NCBI GenBank assembly: GCA_022360315.1
Contig: JAKSDA010000123.1
Coordinates: 1 to 64,000 of the forward strand
Direction of reading: 5' to 3'
DNA length: 64,000 bases
Source of the DNA: Pseudomonadota bacterium
Lineage (GTDB): Bacteria; Myxococcota_A; Polyangia; Haliangiales; Haliangiaceae
In this document: positions 29,781-38,779 of the stretch, one piece after another
Position numbering within the stretch: position 1 is the stretch's first letter
How the letters are laid out: every line of letters begins with the position of its first letter
Program-made: the position numbers and the translations under genes
Notes under the pieces: model-generated
The model's input: the letters and a program-made list of their open reading frames with translations, nothing else
Told to the model about the DNA's origin: nothing
The model's database searches: none

Positions 29781-30050
29781 GAATCCGACGGCGCGGACGG
29801 TGCCGAACCCAATGGCTGATGGCGGTTGCCGAATCCGATACCGAGCGCCGATACTGAATCCGACGGCGCGGACGAGGCCAAATCCAGTGGCTGATGACGG
29901 TTGCCGAATCCGATACCGAGCGCCGATACTGAATCCGACGGCGCGGACGGTGCCGAACCCAATGGCTGATGGCGGTTGCCGAATCCAATGCCGAGCGCCG
30001 ATACGGATTGCGGGCGCCTGTACCGAATCCAATGCCGATGGCGGTTGCCG
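29781..30050. repeat. 75-bp tandem repeat (minisatellite), three full copies plus a degenerate one
   Basis: Copies at 29781-29855, 29856-29930 and 29931-30005. Copies 1 and 3 are nearly identical; copy 2 differs at a handful of positions. A decayed fourth copy ends near 30050. Each unit begins GAATCCGACGGCGCGGACG and ends CCGAGCGCCGATAC plus one base. The unit length is a multiple of three and free of stops in several frames, so long antisense frames (for example 29736-30107) appear. There is no leader, start or ribosome site to support translation. Confidence 0.85.
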
Positions 30051-30205
30051 AGACTTCGGGCCGAAGGTCGGTGCGGTGCCGCCTTCGCGATCTGTAGGTC
30101 CGGCCACGGCTCTGCCCTTTATCCCGCTCGGAGTCTACTCTGGCGCCAGGTTGACATGGTGCCATGTCGGTAGTCTTCCATCGACCCCGAACTGGTAAGG
30201 GCGGC

Positions 30206-30487
30206 CTATTTCTGCGAATGGTGCATCTCGCCGCGCACAGCCCGATGGGCATGCTCGGGGCAATCGTTCGACGCCTTGGCGACCTTGGCCTTGTCGTGGT
30301 GCATCGCGCCGCGAACGCCATCCGAGTGCTCTGGGGTCACGCACCGTGGGCCAGCTGCTGCCGCTTTCTGCGATACATGCGGACTCTCTCCGCGAACTGC
30401 TTGATTGCTGCCGAGTGAGCAGCCGACACCGAGAGCAGCAAAAAGGAAAATCGCGAGAGCCAGACGGGTTCCGAGTTGTTTGATCAT
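30206..30487 (-). CDS. Small His-containing lipoprotein with an internal duplication
   Basis: A 93-aa protein starting MIKQLGTRLALAIFLFAALG with lipobox LGVGC. The mature part has two related units, DGVRGAMHH and HRAVRGEMHH, plus Cys in GPRCVTPEHSD and SNDCPEHAH. His/Met/Cys content suggests metal binding, reminiscent of the MHH-rich tail of the lipoprotein at 5316-5933, but no family is recognised. The ATG at 30487 gives a proper leader; upstream in-frame sequence does not look like protein. Confidence 0.6.
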   Translation of the reverse strand: MIKQLGTRLALAIFLFAALGVGCSLGSNQAVRGESPHVSQKAAAAGPRCVTPEHSDGVRGAMHHDKAKVAKASNDCPEHAHRAVRGEMHHSQK

Positions 30488-30701
30488 GGGTATCACTTGT
30501 GTTGCTTTGGCTGGTTGTCGTTGGTGTTGCGTTGTGTAATCGGAGACATTGCATGGGGTATGCCACGGTACTCGTTCTTGTGGAATCGGCCACTTAGGCA
30601 GAAGGCCAGGCCCCATGGCGTAGCATTCGCCCTATTGCGTAGCGTGGGTGCTGCGCAGCTCTGATGCCTACACAGCTCCGATGCCTGCGCAGTTACCAGA
30701 T

Positions 30702-30729
30702 GTCAGGCCGTCTCGGCGATCGGCCTGAC
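30702..30729. promoter_or_regulatory. Perfect 9-bp inverted repeat upstream of recJ
   Basis: GTCAGGCCG (30702-30710) and CGGCCTGAC (30721-30729) with a 10-nt spacer, in the 413-bp gap between the small lipoprotein and recJ (172 bp before its start). Just before it, 30656-30690 holds two direct copies of a CAGCTCNGATGCCT unit. Nothing else gene-like is seen in the gap. An operator or a terminator for an upstream transcript is possible. Confidence 0.45.
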
Positions 30730-30900
30730 GCGATTGACGATTTTTGAAATGGGCTCGAGTTAGAATGCGGGCACTGGAGCCTACCACGTCGCGATCCAGG
30801 TCCAGCTTCACGGCCGTGGCGGTCGGCCATACCACTGAACATGCGAGCGGTGTACAAGGTGGTTGGTGCTGCTCAACTACGCGAAAATAATGGAACTTGA

Positions 30901-32697
30901 ATGATGTCGCCGGTGGTTTCTGCTTCGATGTCACTGCTGTCTGCTAGTCTGCGGAGCGTGGATGGTACCTGGAAAGTCCGCACGGTTGATCCAAGCACAG
31001 TAGGGCGTCTGGCCGGCGCGCTGGGGGTCAGTCCGGTGACCGCACGCTGTCTGGCCGCTCGCGGTATCGATGAAGCCGATCAGGCGCGTTCATATCTGAC
31101 ACCACGCCTGGGCCACCTGCGCCGGCCGAGTGGGCTGGCCGGGCTTCCCGATGCTGTGGCCCGGCTGGCCGATGCAATCCGTGCTGGGCAGCGCATTGGC
31201 GTGTTTGGTGACTACGACGTCGACGGCGTCACCACGGCTGCACTGATGACCACCTATCTGCGCCAGCTGGGCGCATCGGTCGTGCCCAGGGTGGCGCGCC
31301 GCGATGCGGGGTACGGGTTCGGCTGCGCCGATGCGGATTTCTTTGCCGGAAGTGGCTGCAAACTCGTCATCACGGGGGACTGCGGAACCAGCGATATCGA
31401 CGCCATCGAACGGGCGGTCGAGCGCGAGATGGACGTCATCGTGGTCGATCACCACACCGTGCCGTCGCACGACCAACACCATCCCGCGCTGGCTTTGGTC
31501 AATCCGTTCCGGCCCGATTCGACCTTTCCATTTCGCGATATGGCCTCGGTCGGATTGTCATTTTATCTGATGGCCGCGCTGCGCACCGAACTCAGAAACA
31601 GCAATTTTTTCGCAACCCGGCCCGACCCCGACCTGCGCGAATTACTCGATCTGGTCGCGCTGGGCACGGTGGCCGATCTGGTCCCGCTGCGCGGGGAAAA
31701 TCGCATTCTGACCGCAGCTGGATTGGGCTGGCTGTCGCGCCGCTTGCGGCCCGGAGTGTCGGCACTACTGCAGGTCGCCGGGGTCGCCCCCGACCGTCGG
31801 GTCGACGAGCGCACCATCGGCTGGAAACTGGCTCCGCGACTCAATGCTCCGGGTCGCATGGGGGACGCCGAGCCAGCTCTGGCCCTTCTTCTGGCCCCGG
31901 ACCACAGCGCGGCTGCCCAATGGGCCGAACGCCTCGAGCACGAAAACGAAGAGCGCCGGGCCGCACAGATCACGGTGCTCGAGCAGGCTCTCGAAATGCT
32001 CGGCGAGAGCGATCCCGGACCCGCAGTCGTGGTCGCCGGACAGGGCTGGCCGAGCGGCGTCACGGGCATTGTGGCGGCCAAACTGGTCGAGATGTGGCAG
32101 CGGCCGGCCTTTGTCATCGCCATCGATCCCGAGCGCGGCTCGGGCCGCGGCTCGGGCCGAAGCTGGGGCGGCATCAACCTGTACGACGTGCTCCACGACT
32201 GCTCGGAGTTGCTCGAGCGTTTCGGCGGCCACGCCGGTGCCGGTGGTCTCACTGTGCGATCCAACCAGGTCGATGAGCTGCGCCAGGCAATTCAACAGGC
32301 CGTGGCCAGCCGCGCCGACGGAATTGCCACGGTGTCCGGATGGCTCGACGCCGAAGTCGCGCTCGCCGACGTCGATATCCGGCTGTGCCGCGAACTGGGT
32401 AGTCTGGCTCCGTTCGGCCGGGGCAACGAGGAGCCCCTGCTCATCTGTCGCGGCATACGGGTGCGCAAAAGCCAGCGAGTGGGAGACGGCTCCCATCTCA
32501 AACTCGAAGTGGAAGACCAGCACGGTGCCACTCGCTGGGGAATCGCCTTTGGATTGGGAGAAAAAGACCCCGGCTCGGGCGCCATGATCGACGCGGCGTT
32601 TGCCCCCACACTCAACGTCTGGCGCGGTCAGAGCCGGGTGGAACTCGAAATTCGCCATCTCGACGCCCGCCGCGATCAGGCCGCTGTATACTCATAG
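30901..32697 (+). CDS. recJ: Single-stranded-DNA-specific exonuclease RecJ
   Basis: A 598-aa DHH-family 5'-3' exonuclease acting on single-stranded DNA in recombination and mismatch or base-excision repair. Landmarks: the DHH domain with FGDYDVDGVTTAALM, VITGDCGTSD and VVDHHTVP; LLDLVALGTVADLVPL; the DHHA1 region with GWPSGVTGIVAAKLVE, RSWGGINLYDVL and ERFGGHAGAGGLTV; and the OB-like tail ICRGIRVRKSQRVG. Length is typical. A second ATG follows at once (30904), so the exact start is uncertain by one codon. It is transcribed alone. Confidence 0.95.
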   Translation: MMSPVVSASMSLLSASLRSVDGTWKVRTVDPSTVGRLAGALGVSPVTARCLAARGIDEADQARSYLTPRLGHLRRPSGLAGLPDAVARLADAIRAGQRIGVFGDYDVDGVTTAALMTTYLRQLGASVVPRVARRDAGYGFGCADADFFAGSGCKLVITGDCGTSDIDAIERAVEREMDVIVVDHHTVPSHDQHHPALALVNPFRPDSTFPFRDMASVGLSFYLMAALRTELRNSNFFATRPDPDLRELLDLVALGTVADLVPLRGENRILTAAGLGWLSRRLRPGVSALLQVAGVAPDRRVDERTIGWKLAPRLNAPGRMGDAEPALALLLAPDHSAAAQWAERLEHENEERRAAQITVLEQALEMLGESDPGPAVVVAGQGWPSGVTGIVAAKLVEMWQRPAFVIAIDPERGSGRGSGRSWGGINLYDVLHDCSELLERFGGHAGAGGLTVRSNQVDELRQAIQQAVASRADGIATVSGWLDAEVALADVDIRLCRELGSLAPFGRGNEEPLLICRGIRVRKSQRVGDGSHLKLEVEDQHGATRWGIAFGLGEKDPGSGAMIDAAFAPTLNVWRGQSRVELEIRHLDARRDQAAVYS

Positions 32698-32978
32698 GTT
32701 CAGCTCTTACTCGTGCCAGTTCAACCCGCGATGGCAGAGCCGATATTCTGTCCCTAGATCGCCAGCCGGACAGGTGTAGCTCGCCGAGCTCGAGTCCGGC
32801 GATAACTGAATCCTGCACAGTCTACTCGGCGACATCCGGCTCAATCCGACCACCGAACCACCACGACGAAGCGGTCATCTTCGACCGGAGTTCAGGTACG
32901 ACGACCGTGGATTTTTTTGGCTTTGCCGAGATCCGCGGCCAGTGTACGAGGGCTGGGATTCAAGTCTTGCTCTCGCAA

Positions 32979-33081
32979 CCGGGGTTTGCATTCCCTGAAC
33001 CGGGTTTGCATTCCCTGAACCGGGTTTGCATTCCCTGAACCGGGGTTTGCATTCCCTGAACCGGGGTTTGGCATTCCTTGA
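32979..33081. repeat. 20-21-bp tandem repeat, five copies
   Basis: Units at 32979-32999, 33000-33019, 33020-33039, 33040-33060 and 33061-33081, each a variant of CCGGGGTTTGCATTCCCTGA (units 2 and 3 lack one G; unit 5 is diverged). They are head-to-tail with no spacers, so not CRISPR. The 480-bp gap 32698-33177 holds no gene besides this. The array ends about 100 bp before the start of the CxxCH lipoprotein, so it lies in or near its promoter region. Confidence 0.85.
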
Positions 33082-33177
33082 CTCGATGAGTCTCCTGTGT
33101 TCAGGATGTGCGTCAAAAGGCGCGAGGCTTCAGAGTCATTGATTTATTGCCGCCACGAACCGTCGGGAGCGAATCTC

Positions 33178-34236
33178 ATGATCGACAGAGTATGCACCAT
33201 TGTTTTGATATTACTCAGTACGTTGGCAATTTCATGTAGCGATAGCGAACAGGTTGAGTGCACCAGTGTCGGTGATCCCACAGGTGACCCGCTGCCCAAC
33301 GTGAGCATCCCACCCTATCTCGATTGTCGGGATCCCCTGCCGGGTGACACAACCGATTCCCCGACCGGGAAGGTCTGCACCAATGTCCATATCTCGGGAG
33401 CCACCGAAGAGGGCAAGAGGTTTGAGCAATATGCTTCCTGCGATGTGGTGAGGACGCAGCGTCCCTATTGGCCAGCAGAACCCAAAGGGCTGCCCAGTCC
33501 CACCGATCCCAGGTTGCAAGATCAGGATTTCATGACTGAGCTGGCGTGGGTGACCGATCAGCTGCGCTCGACCGGGTGCGTGTGTTGCCATTCGTCATCG
33601 ATACTTGCCGCGCCGTCCCAGTGGGATATCGAGATGGAGGGCATATGGACCGATGCTCTCGATAGCCGCGGTGCGGCCATCATGGGTGGGCAATTGGCCT
33701 CGCAAATGCTGGGCCATTATCCGTCCCAGGACAACAATGGATTCGATCGCGACCACACTGGAATGCCCACGACCGATGTGGCGAGGATGCAGGCTTTCTT
33801 CCGGGCCGATCTGGAACGCCGCGGCGTAACCCAGGAAGAAATCAATAATATGGAACCGCTCGGTGGTGGGTTTATCGATGCGATCCTCAACGAGGAGCCG
33901 ACACCTTGTGAAGAGGGGCAAGGCGTCAACCAGGACGGCACCCTGACCTGGACCGATAATAAAGGCGCGCGATATGTCTACGTGATGAACGAGGACTCGT
34001 CAAACCCCCGCACGCCGCCCAATCATGTACCCGAGGGAACCCTCTGGCTCCTCCAGGTGAGCCCGAGCGACCAGCCCGTGGCCTCTGGCCTGCGCTACGG
34101 GTCTTGTCCTCCCGGGGCTTCGCAGACCATTCCGAGCACGGGCGAACCTCCCGCCCTTGTCCGGGGCCAGAGCTACCACCTATACGTGCTAGAAGATGTG
34201 CTCAAGCCAATCACGAACTGTACATTTACCTACTAA
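33178..34236 (+). CDS. Lipoprotein with a CxxCH (haem c-type) motif
   Basis: A 352-aa protein with leader MIDRVCTIVLILLSTLAISC (lipobox AISC), GGGAG upstream of the ATG at 33178. A single CVCCH motif at about residue 140 (RSTGCVCCHSS) fits CxxCH covalent haem attachment. His/Met candidates for the sixth ligand follow (GHYPSQDNN, DRDHTGMPTTDVARM). The C-terminal 100 residues form a beta-rich domain (RYVYVMNEDSSNP, EGTLWLLQVSP). It may be a mono-haem electron carrier or a related Cys-rich domain. The next gene, a metallo-beta-lactamase-fold lipoprotein, begins 28 bp later and is probably co-transcribed. Confidence 0.72.
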   Translation: MIDRVCTIVLILLSTLAISCSDSEQVECTSVGDPTGDPLPNVSIPPYLDCRDPLPGDTTDSPTGKVCTNVHISGATEEGKRFEQYASCDVVRTQRPYWPAEPKGLPSPTDPRLQDQDFMTELAWVTDQLRSTGCVCCHSSSILAAPSQWDIEMEGIWTDALDSRGAAIMGGQLASQMLGHYPSQDNNGFDRDHTGMPTTDVARMQAFFRADLERRGVTQEEINNMEPLGGGFIDAILNEEPTPCEEGQGVNQDGTLTWTDNKGARYVYVMNEDSSNPRTPPNHVPEGTLWLLQVSPSDQPVASGLRYGSCPPGASQTIPSTGEPPALVRGQSYHLYVLEDVLKPITNCTFTY

Positions 34237-34264
34237 ATAGTCCGGCCTGATCGGGACAATAATT

Positions 34265-35890
34265 ATGAGCTTAATGCCTACACCTGCCGTTCATATCCCC
34301 CTTACTCACGTCTGCCTGACTGCAGGGTTGCTCCTGACCATCGCCTGTGAAGGACCACAGGGCGAGCCGGGCTTGCCAGGAGAGCTTTCCCCCAATCTCA
34401 CGACCTTGCAAAAAGCCCTGATCGGTGTCGGCGGACAGGAAGCGCTCGAAGGCCTGGCCAGCTTTTCGTACACGATATCGGGTTTCGATGCGACGTTTGG
34501 CGCAAACGTATCCGCCTACGGGTCAGCAGTCGTGCAGGCCTCTTTTGGGAACGACGTGAGCTACGATATCGTCGGCGACCGATTTCGTGTTGACCGAGAT
34601 TACCGTCGGACCTTTGGCGAAAGAACGTATTCCTACAGCGAAATCATCTCCGGGAATCTCGGCTACATCGACGGCGTCGACAGCGTATTCGGTGTCTCCA
34701 CGGCGGAGATGCCATCAGCACGCTGGGGCTCGACGCGCAAGCATATGATGTTGACCAACCCCCATCTCATCTACCAGCAGATCCTGGCCGCTCCAACCAT
34801 TGCCAGCGAGGCCGGCGTCGGATTGCACGACGGGGTGGTTCACGAACTCATGGAGGTCGAGGATAGCGCTCATCCCATCACGCTGTGGATCAATCCCAGT
34901 ACGGGGCGCCTCAGCAAGCTATCCACCATGGCCAATTATCATCTGGAGCGCGACACCGCAGTGGAAGTCCATTTTCACCGCTGGCAAAACCGTGATGGCT
35001 TGATGTTGCCCGACAGTGTTTTTGTCCTGGTCAATTCCATGCTAACCCATGAGGAATACCGCAGCGACATCGCAGTCAATCCCGAACTCGCTGCCGACCT
35101 GTTTGTGTTTCCCCCAGACGCCCAGCCGATGTACGTGGAAGTAGAAGCGCTGTGGGGCGCAAAAAGCCATCAATTCCACCAGGGAATGGCTGCCGTGGGA
35201 TTGCCGATCGACAAGTATCAGCGAACCGTAGCGCCCAGCGAACCCAGCGAGGTCGCTACTGGTGTGTGGTTTATCAGGGGACCCTCGCACAATACCATGG
35301 TGATCGAACAAGAGGCGGGCCTGGTGGTCCTGGAGGCGCCGCTGTACCCGGAGCGCAGCGCAGCGATTCTCGACTGGATCGCGAGCGAGCCATCGTTCGA
35401 CGACAAACCCATCACTCACGCAGTCGTCACCCATCACCATCACGACCACTCCGCTGGATTGCGTGAATTTGTCGCCGCCGGCGCAAGCGCGGTCGTTCAG
35501 GAACGGTCGCTCGACTTCTTCCAGGGAATCATGCGCGCGCCGTCGAAGGTTTTGCCCGATCGCCTCGAGGCTACCAAAACGGCAATTGATTTCGAGACTG
35601 TCGGGACAATGAGTAGCCTCACTCTGCCCGACAATACCAATCCGATCGAGGTTCACCATATCCCCAGCGATCACGCCGACGATATGGTGATCGTCTTCTT
35701 GCCCAATAACGGCTTCTTGTTCGAGAGTGACCTCTATGCTCCCGGCTTTGGCGGTACCCTGGCCAGGGCCGTCGAACTCTACGAGGCGATCAGCGAGAAC
35801 GCTCTGCCAGTGACCACGATTTTTGGCGGGCATGGCAAGAGCGGACCTCTCTCCGAACTGGCAGAGTACGTGGGTGCAGACGGCCTCTGA
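34265..35890 (+). CDS. Metallo-beta-lactamase-fold lipoprotein with collagen-like tether
   Basis: A 541-aa protein. Lipobox LLLTIAC is followed at once by a short Gly-X-Y collagen-like run (EGPQGEPGLPGE). Residues about 60-310 are a beta-rich domain of unknown type. From about 330 there is a metallo-beta-lactamase domain with the zinc motif THHHHDHSAG, then HIPSDHADDMVIVFL, NNGFLFESDLYAPG and a final IFGGHGKSG. The hydrolase domain is probably active, with an unidentified substrate. The same transcript as the CxxCH lipoprotein suggests a shared surface or periplasmic pathway. Confidence 0.86.
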   Translation: MSLMPTPAVHIPLTHVCLTAGLLLTIACEGPQGEPGLPGELSPNLTTLQKALIGVGGQEALEGLASFSYTISGFDATFGANVSAYGSAVVQASFGNDVSYDIVGDRFRVDRDYRRTFGERTYSYSEIISGNLGYIDGVDSVFGVSTAEMPSARWGSTRKHMMLTNPHLIYQQILAAPTIASEAGVGLHDGVVHELMEVEDSAHPITLWINPSTGRLSKLSTMANYHLERDTAVEVHFHRWQNRDGLMLPDSVFVLVNSMLTHEEYRSDIAVNPELAADLFVFPPDAQPMYVEVEALWGAKSHQFHQGMAAVGLPIDKYQRTVAPSEPSEVATGVWFIRGPSHNTMVIEQEAGLVVLEAPLYPERSAAILDWIASEPSFDDKPITHAVVTHHHHDHSAGLREFVAAGASAVVQERSLDFFQGIMRAPSKVLPDRLEATKTAIDFETVGTMSSLTLPDNTNPIEVHHIPSDHADDMVIVFLPNNGFLFESDLYAPGFGGTLARAVELYEAISENALPVTTIFGGHGKSGPLSELAEYVGADGL

Positions 35891-36026
35891 GGAACCCACC
35901 GCTTCCCGAATCGCCGGGCGAATTCTTCGCCGCGGCATTGTCGCGAGGTCGTGGCTGCCGGACAAGATCGGTCGCGTCCGCGTTGTGGGCACGACGGGCG
36001 TTGTGCAACCATGGAGACGCGTACGC

Positions 36027-36488
36027 GTGGCAGACAAATCCAACCAGACTCGCCCGGCCACAACCTCGCCAGCGACAACCGGCCGGGATGACTCGCCCGT
36101 CCAATCCGAACCGGGTGTGCAACCAGTGCCCAGGCTGCCTCGCGGCAAGGGATTTGCCCTGGCTGGACCACAAATCGTCCGCATTGTCATGTTCGTCGCG
36201 CTTCTGGTCGGGGTGATCTTTCTGCGCCAGCCGTGCGCCGATGGAATCGCCGGATTCATGGGCCAGTTCGAGCCCTCACTCGACGCGGCCAGTGCGCCAC
36301 AAAACGCCTCCCAAAACCAACCTGTGCCGGATGATGAGCTACCGCCCGGCGTGGTCCGGATTACTGGCGATATGAGCGACGACGAAGTGGTGAGAAAGCT
36401 CCAGCAGGCCGGTCTCGGGTTGAGTGAGCCCGCTCCATCTGCCGGCGGTGCGGATGATGCCGGCCCGGCGCGCGATATTCGCCAATAG
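36027..36488 (+). CDS. Small single-pass membrane protein, unknown
   Basis: A 153-aa product from a GTG at 36027 (GGAGA about 11 nt upstream). A polar Thr/Pro-rich N-terminal part, one transmembrane helix (IVRIVMFVALLVGVIFL) and an Asp/Pro/Ala-rich tail containing VVRITGDMSDDEVVRKLQQAG. No family is recognised. The frame could be extended to 35823 but would then overlap the previous gene. It is the third gene in a plus-strand run, 136 bp after the metallo-beta-lactamase-fold gene. Confidence 0.55.
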   Translation: MADKSNQTRPATTSPATTGRDDSPVQSEPGVQPVPRLPRGKGFALAGPQIVRIVMFVALLVGVIFLRQPCADGIAGFMGQFEPSLDAASAPQNASQNQPVPDDELPPGVVRITGDMSDDEVVRKLQQAGLGLSEPAPSAGGADDAGPARDIRQ

Positions 36489-36655
36489 GCAGCTGACCCC
36501 GAATCCGGCATCAAATCGCCCGAACGACGCAGTGAGGATGTTGGAGCGAACCGGTGCGTTTCGTGCCGTCTGGCCGGGCCGTGACAGTGCTCACCGAGCA
36601 GAGCGGCTCGGCCGGGCATTCGATCGGTACGTCGGACTGAACACACCTTCCCCGG

Positions 36656-37063
36656 TCAATGCGGAACTGGAATGAGCTGGCACGACTTGCGGTAGAAATC
36701 CCGAAGCACATCCGATGGCGGCGACGTTGTGGCGACGGCGTCCATGATGGATAGACCGTCTGGCCCGCCGATCAGGCCTTCGAAAATCATCCAGCCGTAA
36801 AACCCGACCAGGGTCAGCGCAACGCCGACTTGCTCGTGCTCGCTCATGAAGGCGATTTTGCGGAAAAACTCGGCAACTTTGAACCTCTCCCAGGTAAGTG
36901 GTCCCGTGGTCTCGGCCAGATGCTCGGCCGCAATGAGGATCACCGAACGCGTACGTTCCGTTTCTTCGGGATCTTTGCAACCGACCGTGTAGAGAAACGC
37001 ATCGGCCAGAGTCAAGGCCGGTGTTCCAGGGTGAAGATCCTCGAACATACTCCATTCTGTCAT
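36656..37063 (-). CDS. Conserved-looking hypothetical protein
   Basis: A 135-aa protein (ATG at 37063 with GAGGAA upstream) that is mostly helical, without leader or clear membrane segment apart from a moderately hydrophobic patch (VGVALTLVGFYGWMIFEGLIGG). It includes ERTRSVILIAAEHLAE and PPSDVLRDFYRKSCQL. No family is recognised. It is divergent from the sigma54-activator gene (220 bp between starts) and convergent with the preceding small membrane protein. Confidence 0.65.
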   Translation of the reverse strand: MTEWSMFEDLHPGTPALTLADAFLYTVGCKDPEETERTRSVILIAAEHLAETTGPLTWERFKVAEFFRKIAFMSEHEQVGVALTLVGFYGWMIFEGLIGGPDGLSIMDAVATTSPPSDVLRDFYRKSCQLIPVPH

Positions 37064-37283
37064 GTCAAATTCCTCGGTTGGGTGCACATGCGCGCACCGT
37101 TGGGCGCCCGCGGGCGCGGGTTATCCTTTGTCTCGAGTTATCGATGCCCCCACACCGAATGTTGCGCGCTGGACGAAAAAAATCTCTGTTCTGCCCATCC
37201 AGCTGGTCCGATCGGGCTGGGGTTCGACATCGTGATTTCGCTATGCTCGCGTCTGTTGCCAGGCAGTCTTCGCTCGCTACCCA

Positions 37284-38741
<1,458 letters not shown>

Positions 38742-38779
38742 CGCGAATCCCGGCCAGCGTCGGTTGGCGTCGATGGCGG

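Noticed and set aside
29736..30107. Minus frame of 123 aa with repeated GARYRIRQPPSAIGF units
   Set aside because: Entirely a translation of the 75-bp minisatellite; no start signal, and several frames are open equally well.
32979..33081. Possible CRISPR array
   Set aside because: Units are directly adjacent with no spacers and there are no cas genes.
32892..33116. Minus frame of 74 aa reading NPGSGNA repeats
   Set aside because: Translation of the 20-21-bp tandem array; the unit length varies, which breaks the frame between units.
35042..36646. Minus frame (534 aa) antisense to the metallo-beta-lactamase-fold gene
   Set aside because: It covers parts of two well-supported plus genes and shows no domain.
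36671..36690. Sequence resembling a sigma54 promoter (TGGCAC then TTGC)
   Set aside because: The spacing is two bases too short for the -24/-12 geometry and it lies at the end of a gene.
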